A stretch of 64,000 bases of DNA from Rebecca billardiae RCC1528 (lineage: Eukaryota; Haptophyta): NCBI GenBank assembly GCA_965240325.2, contig OZ251249.1, positions 62,001 through 126,000 on the forward strand. Direction: 5' to 3'. Both the position numbers and the translations under genes were made by a program. Numbering within the stretch: position 1 is the first letter of the stretch; every line of letters begins with the position of its first letter. Below are positions 1 through 10,283 of this stretch, in pieces. The notes beneath the pieces are model-generated. The model saw only the letters and a program-made list of their open reading frames with translations, had not been told where the DNA came from and made no database searches.

Positions 1-713
1 GCCGACGTGACAGCGAGCCGAGTGGCGTGCGCGCCAAGCCTTTGCACGCGCATATCGGCCGTCACGCGGAGGCCACCAACATCCGAGGTGGTCGGGGCGG
101 CGCCAGGGCGCGCCCAGGTCGACACCTTCGCGCCGCGATCGGACTGCAAGTAGAGCACGATGCGTGCGTACGGCGCACGCTCGTCGGCATCTCCTTCGAG
201 CAGCACGTTCCGGGTGATGGCGAGCGTGCCGGCGTGCAAATCTGGCAGCAGCGCGTACGAGGCACCGCGGTCGACACTCACGGTCGCGCCGCCCGGCGCG
301 TACAGCGCCCCGATCGCGACCCGCGCCAAGGCGCGCGCAGTCCCTTTCTCTGCCTCAGACTGGAGCTGGCCCAGCCCGCAGGCGGCTTCGTCGGGCGCCT
401 TCAGCCGGAAGGAGACCGAGGTGCGCGTCTGCTCGCTCCGCCGAGCAAAGGTGGGCGACCCAGGGAGCGCGTCGGGCACGCGCGCCGCGCCGCCCCCCGT
501 CGGCGCGGCTGCTGGACCCGGCGCGGCAGCGGGCAGCGCCGCGCACGTGGTCGCGCCCGCAGCTGCGCCGGCCGCCGCCCCCGAGGAGGAGGCGACACAG
601 CCGAGCGGCGGTGCCGTGCTGCCGGACGGCAGGGCAGCCGCAGCGGCTGCGGCGGCGGTGGCGGCCGCGGCGCTGCCCATCGACGGCGGATGGCCGCCGA
701 AGTGCCCGCCACT

Positions 714-763
<50 letters not shown>

Positions 764-908
764 GAGCGGCGGCGGAGGCGGAGGCGACACAGCCGAGCGG
801 CGGTGCCGTGCTGACGGGCGGCAGGGCAGCCGCGGTGGCGGCTGCGGCGGTGGTGGCGGCCGCGGCGCTGCCCATCGACGGCGGATGGCCGCCGAAGTGC
901 CCGCCACT

Positions 909-962
<54 letters not shown>

Positions 963-1112
963 GGGGGCCGCGGCGGAGGCGGAGGCGACACAGCCGAGCG
1001 GCGGTGCCGTGCTGCCGGACGGCAGGGCAGCCGCAGCGGCTGCGGCTGCGGCGGTGGTGGCGGCCGCGGCGCTGCCCATCGACGGCGGATGGCCGCCGAA
1101 GTGCCCGCCACT

Positions 1113-1171
<59 letters not shown>

Positions 1172-1316
1172 GAGCGGCGGCGGAGGCGGAGGCGACACAG
1201 CCGAGCGGCGGTGCCGTGCTGACGGGCGGCAGGGCAGCCGCGGTGGCGGCTGCGGCGGTGGTGGCGGCCGCGGCGCTGCCCATCGACGGCGGATGGCCGC
1301 CGAAGTGCCCGCCACT

Positions 1317-1370
<54 letters not shown>

Positions 1371-1520
1371 GGGAGCCGCGGCGGAGGCGGAGGCGACACA
1401 GCCGAGCGGCGGTGCCGTGCTGCCGGACGGCAGGGCAGCCGCAGCGGCTGCGGCTGCGGCGGTGGTGGCGGCCGCGGCGCTGCCCATCGACGGCGGATGG
1501 CCGCCGAAGTGCCCGCCACT

Positions 1521-1570
<50 letters not shown>

Positions 1571-1718
1571 GAGCGGCGGCGGAGGCGGAGGCGACACAGC
1601 CGAGCGGCGGTGCCGTGCTGACGGGCGGCAGGGCAGCCGCGGTGGCGGCTGCGGCGGCGGTGGTGGCGGCCGCGGCGCTGCCCATCGACGGCGGATGGCC
1701 GCCGAAGTGCCCGCCACT

Positions 1719-1766
<48 letters not shown>

Positions 1767-1916
1767 GGGAGCGGCGGCGGAGGCGGAGGCGACACAGCCG
1801 AGCGGCGGTGCCGTGCTGACGGGCGGCAGGGCAGCCGCGGTGGCGGCTGCGGCGTCGGTGGTGGCGGCCGCGGCGCTGCCCATCGACGGCGGATGGCCGC
1901 CGAAGTGCCCGCCACT

Positions 1917-1973
<57 letters not shown>

Positions 1974-2123
1974 GGGAGCCGCGGCGGAGGCGGAGGCGAC
2001 ACAGCCGAGCGGCGGTGCCGTGCTGCCGGACGGCAGGGCAGCCGCAGCGGCTGCGGCTGCGGCGGTGGTGGCGGCCGCGGCGCTGCCCATCGACGGCGGA
2101 TGGCCGCCGAAGTGCCCGCCACT

Positions 2124-2173
<50 letters not shown>

Positions 2174-2318
2174 GAGCGGCGGCGGAGGCGGAGGCGACAC
2201 AGCCGAGCGGCGGTGCCGTGCTGACGGGCGGCAGGGCAGCCGCGGTGGCGGCTGCGGCGGTGGTGGCGGCCGCGGCGCTGCCCATCGACGGCGGATGGCC
2301 GCCGAAGTGCCCGCCACT

Positions 2319-2366
<48 letters not shown>

Positions 2367-2516
2367 GGGAGCGGCGGCGGAGGCGGAGGCGACACAGCCG
2401 AGCGGCGGTGCCGTGCTGACGGGCGGCAGGGCAGCCGCGGTGGCGGCTGCGGCGGCGGTGGTGGCGGCCGCGGCGCTGCCCATCGACGGCGGATGGCCGC
2501 CGAAGTGCCCGCCACT

Positions 2517-2570
<54 letters not shown>

Positions 2571-2717
2571 GGCCGCCGCCCCCGAGGAGGAGGCGACACA
2601 GCCGAGCGGCGGTGCCGTGCTGCCGGACGGCAGGGCAGCCGCAGCGGCTGCGGCGGCGGTGGTGGCGGCCGCGGCGCTGCCCATCGACGGCGGATGGCCG
2701 CCGAAGTGCCCGCCACT

Positions 2718-2767
<50 letters not shown>

Positions 2768-2915
2768 GAGCGGCGGCGGAGGCGGAGGCGACACAGCCGA
2801 GCGGCGGTGCCGTGCTGACGGGCGGCAGGGCAGCCGCGGTGGCGGCTGCGGCGGCGGTGGTGGCGGCCGCGGCGCTGCCCATCGACGGCGGATGGCCGCC
2901 GAAGTGCCCGCCACT

Positions 2916-2962
<47 letters not shown>

Positions 2963-4910
2963 GAGCGGCGGCGGAGGCGGAGGCGACACAGCCGAGCGGC
3001 GGTGCCGTGCTGCCGGGCGGCAGGGCAGCCGCAGCGGCAGCAACGGCGGCGGTGCCGGCCGCGGCGCGGCCCGCCGACGGCGGATGGCCGCCGAAGTGCC
3101 CGCCAGCACCCGCTGCCTGCTGCGACGCCGTCGCCACGGTCGCCCCCGCCGTGGAGGCCAGCGCGCCCGGTCCACCCGCAGCCGGCCTGGCAGGCTCCCT
3201 TGGCGCGCCGCCAGGCTGGCCACCGCAGGCCGCCGTCCGGGTTGGACGGTTCGGGCTGCGCGCGCCTCCCTGCACGCCTGCGGCGCGTTCGAGCGGCCGA
3301 GCCCGTGGGCCGAACGCGAGCCGGCCCACGGCGTTCGTCGGCAGCGCCTTCTCAGGCTCCCGACGCGCTGCGAACTGCAGCCTGTCGTCACTGGCGTGCT
3401 GCAGCATACCGCCACCAGCATGCGTGCACGCGTTCACCAGCGCCGCGCGCACGCGCACAGCCGCCCCGCACTGCACATTGCGATTGGCACCCTTCCGCCG
3501 CGCGCCCGTTGTTTTCTGAGTCGGGGCGAGATGCCGGGCGAGCGAGCAACCCCCACCGCCCACTGGCTCGATCGTCGCGCCTCCGGTGTGCAGCGCGAGC
3601 GCAATCAGCGCGCACTGCAGCGTGAGCACGCGAGTGATGCTGCACGCGGCCACCGTCCCGCCGGCGGCGAGGGCAAAGCGATCCTCCATATGCGACTCGG
3701 CTGGAGATCCCATGGGCGCGGCGAGCCGCAGCACGCCGGCATGGTGTTTGACGCAATCGTCAGAGTTGACGCCCGTGCCCACGACGGCAGCCTCGCACGC
3801 GCGCACTAGCGCGGCGGCTGCACGCATCGGCTCCAATAGCGCGAGCCGAGCGTCACCGCGAGCGCGATGTTCGCCCTGCGCCTTGTCTGCCGCCACCTCG
3901 CGCATCGCCAGCTGGCTCTCTTTGTCGCGCGACCTCGCCAGCTCGGCTGCGCCGACAGCGTCGGGCCGAGGGCCATCGGCGGCCAACGAGGCCAGGCAGA
4001 GACCGGGGAGCTGCACACACAGCCACTGCACGTCGTGCTCGTCGCGCGCGTCGCACACGACAGCGTCGATGCGATCGCCTGGTACCGTCGACTGCACGAG
4101 GCCGCCTCGCCACGCCTCGACGGTGTCGCCCGACTCGCGCTGCGGCGCGGGCGCGTCCGTATCCAGCACCTTGAACACGCTCACGCACCACGAGGCGTCG
4201 GGCGCACCGTACAGCCCGTTGTCCTCGTCGTTGGCATCCAACTCCTTCGCGGCTCCCGCCTGGGCCGCCTGCGCCCACTGCTGCCGCGCCAGCACCGCTC
4301 CCTGCGGGCGGGCCGCGAGCACCTTGTGCACATCGCCGACGGTGACTGTGCCATCGCGCAGCTGCGCGAGCGCGTCCGCGACCGTGCAGCCGTCGACGAG
4401 GGCGAACGAGGCGGGGCGGGCGCCTGCGGGCGCGCCGGGCGCGTCGAACGCCTCCCCGAGCGTGTCGAGTGCCGACGCGGTGCCCACCGCCACCGGATCG
4501 AGGCGGCACTGGTCATCCGCGCGACCACTCGGAAAGAGCACAAAGGTGGCGACCGACTGTGCAGCTGCGCGCGCGCCACCACCGTCTGCCAGCGGCTGCA
4601 CGGACGCGGGGCGCGCGGCGACCAGCAGCACGTCGCCGGCTCCGTCCGGCAGCGATACCCGGTCCACGTGGGTCAGAGCAGTCGTCGGGGCCCACCGCCC
4701 CCCAGAGATGTCACCGCCGCCGTCGGCGGCAGCGGCAAAGTCGCGCGCGCGCGCCACTGCCGTGAAGAGCGTGGCGAGCAGCGGGCCGCTGCCGTCATCG
4801 GCAGCAGGTGCGAGCTCGGCGAGGGCGGGCTCGCGGAGCACGACGAGCGGCACCTGCCGCGCGCCCGCTTGGCTGCTCGCGCCACCGTCGTCGGTAGTGA
4901 GGCTCGCCAT
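1..4910 (-). CDS. Large repeat-containing hypothetical protein, C-terminus off the left edge
   Basis: One minus-strand frame is open from an ATG at 4910 (MASLTTDDGGASS) to the window edge: 1636 complete codons without a stop. It is easy to miss because the stop lies outside the window and the GCG-rich repeats are open in other frames too. Residues 1-600 look globular and have ordinary composition (for example LFPSGRADDQCRLDP and GDRIDAVVCDARDEHDVQW). Residues about 601-1455 are 13 tandem units, each a polyalanine run of roughly 14-19 followed by GSGGHFGGHPPSMGS, an Ala/Thr stretch and STAPPLGCVASASAAAP. The last ~180 residues are again ordinary (SVSFRLKAPDEAACGLGQLQ ... YARIVLYLQSDRGAKVSTW). 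All repeat units are multiples of three, so the frame is kept throughout, and low-complexity DNA between two ordinary coding ends supports this frame over the others. I recognise no family. It could be a host structural protein or an ORF of a large mobile element. The start is the first ATG of the open stretch. Confidence 0.75.
545..3110. repeat. Coding minisatellite, 13 units of ~200 bp with GCG tracts
   Basis: The core CCCATCGACGGCGGATGG recurs near 676, 874, 1076, 1281, 1483, 1681, 1880, 2087, 2281, 2481, 2682 and 2879, with a diverged copy near 3069. Units differ mainly in the number of GCG triplets. Two unit types can be told apart by CTGCCGGACGGC versus CTGACGGGCGGC just after the GGTGCC. 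A further variant, GCCCCCGAGGAGGAG, precedes units 1 and 11. The array lies wholly inside the minus-strand reading frame. Confidence 0.95.
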
Positions 4911-5039
4911 AGCTCGGCGGCGTACCACACTCGACGAGGCAGTTTGGGCTCGCTCACCGGCACGCCAAGGAAGCTTCCGGCCGGACAAGGGCGGCGATTG
5001 GTGATTCGGATACAAGTTTACTAAGAATAAGAGACGCAC

Positions 5040-6150
5040 CAAGGGAGGTCCGGGCCGGGAGCTCCCAGCGAGCGGCCAGCGCGACGTCACTGCAAAGTTT
5101 TTCCCTGAGCGCCGGGCGGTGGCGGCGGCGAGGGCGAGTGCTCCGCTGGCGGGGCGCGCACGGGGCACAGCGCTGCGGGCGCGGATGTGCCCGCAGAGCC
5201 GGCGCGTGCGGACGGGCTGTTTGCGGGAGAGCACTCGGCGCCCTCCTGCGCCTCGCGTCTTGCGCCACGCCTCTTTCGCCTCGGCTCAGGGCAGCGCGCA
5301 CATGCGCGCCGCGTCAAGGCCAGCCTTGCCTGCGCCGCAGCCGACCGCGCGCGCGCCGTGCGCGGCGTGGTCGGGAACGAACGGGCGCTGCTGCCGGGCG
5401 AGATGGCGACACCACGCGCGCACGCCATGCCGCCCCGCGATGCCGCGAAAGGGCACGGCAATAGATGTGCACAGCTGTTGACGAGTGCTGATCACTTGTC
5501 GTGCCAAGCCAGACCTGAGCTCGAAGAAGCTGATGAAAGAGCATCAGCGCGAGGAAAGCGTCGCATCCAGCACCTCTACATGACCACACGATGATGAACA
5601 TCCATGTAAGAGTAGCCCGCGCGCCCGTCTGGCACTGTTCTGCGTCTCAATGATTGTCCCGACAAGGGACCGCGAGGCTGCGTGCACACCATTTGTGACA
5701 AGTCGAAGAGGCATGCAAACGGACCGACGACACGCTCGTCAAGGCGTGGCGGGGCGGCATGGCGTGCGCGCATGGTGTCGCCATCTCGCCCGGCAGCAGC
5801 GCCCGTTCGTTCCCGACCACGCCGCGCACGGCGCGCGCGCGGTCGGCTGCGGCGCAGGCAAGGCTGGCCTTGAGGCGGCGCGTGCGTGCGCGCTGCTCTG
5901 AGCCGAGGCGAAAGAGGCGTGGCGCAAGTCGCGAGGCGCAGGAGGGCGCCGAGTGCTCTCCCGCAAACAGCCCGTCCGCACGCGCCGGCTCTGCGGGCAC
6001 ATCCGCGCCCGCAGCGCTGTGCCCCGTGCGCGCCCCGCCAGCGGAGCACTCGCCCTCGCCGCCGCCACCGCCCGGCGCTCAGGGAAAAACTTTGCAGTGA
6101 CGTCGCGCTGGCCGCTCGCTGGGAGCTCCCGGCCCGGACCTCCCTTGGAC
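5040..6150 (+). mobile_element. Foldback (long inverted-arm) element, copy 1
   Basis: The left arm (about 5040-5440) and the right arm (about 5745-6150) are near-identical reverse complements. For example, GGGAGGTCCGGGCCGGGAGC at 5043 pairs with GCTCCCGGCCCGGACCTCCC at 6125. A unique centre of ~300 bp (5440-5745) separates them. The arms have no long reading frame that makes sense; frames in them are short and arginine-rich. No transposase is visible. The structure fits a foldback-type or non-autonomous hairpin element. It sits about 130 bp upstream of the start codon of the large left-edge gene. Confidence 0.7.
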
Positions 6151-6730
6151 GCACACAGCTCAGGCAGGCGAGATTGACGCCCGCCAACAAGTAAGGGGTT
6201 AAGCCACTATATAACTGTCAGGCAGCCGCCATCGTGCGGCGACGTGCCCGCGGCCGACGTGCGCGAATTTGTGCGACGGCGGCAGCGATGAGGTCGCGGT
6301 CCCCGGCCGCTCCGACGCGCTCTTGACTTCCGCGTGGGACGTGCGGAGGTCAAGAACCCATCCTACTCGTCGCCGGTGCCAACCTCGCCGCTAGCGGCGT
6401 CGCACAAATTTGATGATTGGTACCTTGGGCATGGCCCGCGGCCCGCATGCCAGGTCCGCGCGGCGCTCGGTGGGCAAGCGAGCCAAGGGGCGCAGCGAGT
6501 CCGGTGCGGCTGTCGTACGGGTCGAGCGCGAGCGCCGAGTCGCAGCCGCGCGCGCGCCGCGCCGCTGGCGCCGGGTCGCCCGGGGGAGAAGGCGCAGCTG
6601 CAGTGCTCCTCTGCCATCGCGCGATCCGCCGGCAGAAAGACCAGACTTTGCGCCCAGTTTTGACCTAGTATGATGACTCGGTACCGCCCAGCCAAGGGAG
6701 TTCTTCAAAGACTGGTGCCCGCGCCCCAGT
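6151..6730. other. Spacer between the two foldback elements
   Basis: I see no gene here. The first ~40 bases (6143-6186) reappear inverted at 18166-18212, so they belong to a dispersed repeat. The rest is mixed sequence with a less GC-rich patch near 6190-6420. Confidence 0.5.
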
Positions 6731-7790
6731 GGCGCGCTCGGCGGATGTTGGGACTCACCTTTTTGCCCGGCGCCCTGCGGCGGCTGCGGCGAGGGCGTGC
6801 TCCGCTGGCGGGGCGAGCGCACGGGGCACGGCGCTGCGGGCGCGGATGTGCCCGCGAAGCCGGCGCGTGCAGACGGGCTGTTGCGGGAGAGTATTCGGCG
6901 CCCTCCTGCGCCGCGCGACTTGCGCCACGCCTCTTTCGCCTCGGCTCAGAGCAGCGCGCACGCACGCGCCGCCTCAAGGCCAGCCTTGCCGCGCCGCAGC
7001 CGGTCGCGCGCGCGCCGTGCGCGGCGTGGTCGGGAAGGAACGGGCGATGCTGCCGGGCGAGATGGCGACATCATGTGCGCACGACATGCCGCCCCGCGGC
7101 GCCTTGATGAGCGTGTCGTCGGTCTGTTTGCATGCCTCTTCGACTTGTCACAAATGGTGTGCACAGCCTCGCGGTCGTGACCCTTGTCGGGACGATCATT
7201 GAGACACAGAACAGTTCCAGACGGCCGCGCGGGCTACTCTTGCATCAGGGTGTTCATCACCGCGTGGTCATGTAGAAGTGCTGGGTGCGACGCTTTCCTC
7301 GCGCTGATGCTCTTTCATCATCTTCCTCGAGCTCAGGTCTGGCTTCAGGCACGACAAGTAATCAGCACTCGTCAACAGCCGTGCGGATCCGTTCTCGTGC
7401 CCTTTCGCGGCGTGGCGAGGCGGCATGTCGTGCGCTCATGCCGTCGCCATCTCGCCCGGCAGCAGCGCCCGCTCCTTCCCGACCACGCCGCGCACGGCGC
7501 ACGCGCGGCCAGCTGCGGCGCGGCAAGGCTGGCCTTGAGGCGGCGCGTGCGTGCGCGCTGCTCTGAGCCGAGGCGAAAGAGGCGTGGCGCAAGTCGCGCG
7601 GCGCAGGAGGGCGCCAGATGCTCTCCCGCAACAGCCCGTCCGCACGCGCCGGCTTCGCGGGCACATCCGCGCCCGCAGCGCCGTGCCCCGTGCGCTCCCC
7701 CCGCCAGCGGAGCACGCCATCGCCGCCGCCCGCCGCAGGCCGCGGGCAAAAATATGTGTGCTCGGCACATCCGCCGAGCGCGCCCTTTGA
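6731..7790 (-). mobile_element. Foldback element, copy 2, inverted relative to copy 1
   Basis: The arms 6740-7090 and 7400-7780 are reverse complements of each other and homologous to the arms of copy 1. The centre (7090-7400) is the reverse complement of the copy 1 centre: CTTCGACTTGTCACAAATGG at about 7138 matches the complement of 5689-5708. The two copies therefore face each other across ~580 bp. Arms are slightly more diverged between copies than within a copy. Confidence 0.7.
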
Positions 7791-9060
7791 CTCCGCGTGG
7801 GCGCGGGACCGGGTGGGCCTCGATACCCGGGTACGGTACCTACTGACGATGCGCGACGGAACACGCCGCGGCCCGCGGGCGTGAGAAGGTGGAGGGGCGC
7901 CAGCCCGGCGCGGCTCTGCCCCAACCCGAGCCGCCCGGGCTCACGAAGTCTGCGCACCGCGCACGGGGTCGGCATCACAGCCTGCCCTCGTGCACTCGCC
8001 GCACGCACGCACGGAGCTCACGCCACCACACGGCAGCCGCGCTGCGGCGAGCCCGCGGCCCGGCCGGCTGGTCGTAAGGAGGCGTATGCCAGTGGCTGGG
8101 CCTCGAGTGCGGGATGCGCTAGCGAGACGACTGCAAGGGGTCACGGGCAAGGGCAGCGGGTGCTTCGCACACCCACATCCCCACTGCCGGCCGCCATTGA
8201 CGAGCGGCATCGGCTGCAGCCACCCGCGATCACGAGTGGGTCTGTGCGTGCGGTCTCTGGGCACGGCTCGGACGGACAATCCGCCCGCCGTGGGCGCCGC
8301 CGCGCGGGCAGCCGGGGCTGGCCACGACGACGAGCATGCGCCCTGCACGTCGTCCGCACTGCCGTCCGAGTCCGTGCGCCGGCCCAATCGCTGCGAGCCC
8401 CTCGCCTCCCTGCTAGCAGCAGCGGGCAGAGCGCACATCAGAGCTGGCCACGTCTCGGCACCGTCTCTATTTCGTTGATACTACACGGTGATGCACGCAC
8501 GTACTATGACATGCCGACTCGACACTGCCGCAGCGGCGGCGACCGACATGAATGAACAGTCATCCGACGAGCCTGAATAAGAGCGGTCGTCACTTCATCA
8601 ATCCGGTCTGACTCGGATGTCCCACTGCTGTCCTGTGCCATCGCTGCGTTTTTCCACGGGCCGGTCCGCCAGACCGCGAAACAATTCACGCATTTTCAGA
8701 GCGAGTCGCGGCTCCGCCTTCCCATTGGTCGGTTGGGGGGGGATCGAAAAATGAGCGGTCGCCAAAGTGAGACATATTATCTCAATACCATCAGGCGAAA
8801 GACTGGAATCAGGAAGAAAACGAGCCAATGGTCATCCCGGAAGGCATGATGGCTTGGCCGCAATCTCCTTAGCATCTCAGCAATCTTCGCTCCTTTTTTG
8901 TGTCCTTCTCCACCTCCACGAGGCCTGGACGAGATCGCTTGCGAGCGGAAGGGCTTCGGGTCGAGACTCGAGTAGAGCGCGTCAAAGCGAAGGGGAGCCG
9001 CTGGCTCGCTGGCTCCGTGAGGTTCAAGGCAGCTAGCCGCCGACGCTGATGGCGAAGACG
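7791..9060. other. Intergenic, nothing recognised
   Basis: Frames here are short, arginine- or serine-rich and have no recognisable motif. I see no repeat longer than a few tens of bases. Confidence 0.4.
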
Positions 9061-9062
9061 GC

Positions 9063-9797
9063 GGCTGGCCAAGGGCCGTAAGGGCACCCAACTCCCAGTG
9101 CGGCCAGCTCGGAGGTTGAGGTGCCTCTGTCTGTCTCGTGGCCTCGCGACTCGCGTCCGGCCGGCGTGCTTCAAACGCTGCGCGAGGGCGCGACGTCGAG
9201 CGCTCTGCCTGGATGACTGGCGGCGATGCCGAACCCGGACGGCTCGCCGCTGAGCGGCGCGGGTCAAGGCTCTCCTGACACGCGCGTGAGTCCGCCAGGC
9301 TCGCCTCTTTCGCCTCTCGGCCCGTGCAATCGGCAGTTGCCAACGCGGCGCGCGAGCTCACTCGTGCCGTGCGCGCCAGCAGCAAACGGAGCGCTCGGGC
9401 TGCTTGCACCGGGCACGCAGGGGCAAGCGTGGGCGCCCGCCCGCACTTTGGCTTGTAGGCCCCTACGGGCAGCCTCCATGTCCGCCTGACGCACTTCCGT
9501 TCCCGGCGGTCGGCTGCTCGACTCGTCGCGCGTCCGGTGGCCTCAGCCGAGCTGCGCTCGGCTCGCCCCCACCTCCGCCTCCACCTCCGCCTCGCCATCA
9601 GCACTGTCCGCCTCGCCCGCCGCGCGCCGCCCGCCGCGCGCCGCCCGCCGCGGCGCCCCGTCATGCCCGCACCCTCGCCTCCCGCGTCTTCGGCGACGGG
9701 CCACTCACCGCGGGCACTCACGGAGGCGAGCACAACAGAGGCGCCCCAACCTCCGCACTGGGAGTTGGGTGCCCTTACGGCCCTTGGGCTGGCGATG
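9063..9797. mobile_element. Small inverted-repeat (MITE-like) element
   Basis: AAGGGCCGTAAGGGCACCCA starting near 9071 is the start of a 33-base perfect inverted match with the sequence ending near 9788. Similarity extends to about 60 bases per side, including GAGGTTG and GCCTCTG. The ~0.7-kb interior has no convincing reading frame, and I could not find a target-site duplication, so the exact ends are uncertain. Confidence 0.5.
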
Positions 9798-10052
9798 GTC
9801 GCAACTCAAGTGGGATTGGGGATTGGAAGATGGGCTGAAAGACCAGGCATCGTATTCAACTCCAGCCGACCAACACTGCAGCTCTGTGATGCGGGCCCGG
9901 CCACTGTACTGTACACGGCAGGCCCGCCGGGCTTGCGTCGCGCCGCAGGTTGGGGTCGCCGGCCTTCCTATAGGCGCTCACCACGGCTCTTGCGACGGTG
10001 ACGGTGACATGGATGAAGACGATGGCGACGCCTTTCACGACGCTGCCTCTGC

Positions 10053-10283
10053 GTGGCCAGACTCGCTGCGCAGTCGATCGGCCGGATGCACATCAAAAGG
10101 GTGGTGGCGGGCCGGTCCGCGGCGGGCAAGCTCATCATGTCGTTCGGGCCTGGCGTCCGCGGCATGTGCCGTTTTCACCTCCCGCAGGTCGCATTTGAGC
10201 TGATGGAGTTATGCGGCGACGTCCTCAAGACCGGGCCAGAGGATCACAGCGTGGAGTGCAACGCTTGTTTTGCCGGGCGGTGA
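10053..10283 (+). CDS. Short protein-like frame, possible gene fragment
   Basis: A 76-aa frame reads with balanced composition (HIKRVVAGRSAAGKLIMSFG, then RFHLPQVAFELMELCGDVLK) and stops at 10283, unlike the arginine-rich frames around it. It may be a last exon or a relic. No family is recognised, and no splice sites could be fixed with confidence. Confidence 0.25.
   Translation: MARLAAQSIGRMHIKRVVAGRSAAGKLIMSFGPGVRGMCRFHLPQVAFELMELCGDVLKTGPEDHSVECNACFAGR

Noticed and set aside
401-3421. Minus-strand poly-Pro frame of about 1000 residues
   Set aside because: It is open only because units are multiples of three. The neighbouring minus frame has ordinary coding at both ends and continues to 4910.
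27-3809. Plus-strand poly-Gly and poly-Ala frames of more than 1000 residues
   Set aside because: They are translations of the GCG minisatellite; their non-repeat ends are arginine- or serine-rich, as expected for the antisense of the minus-strand gene.
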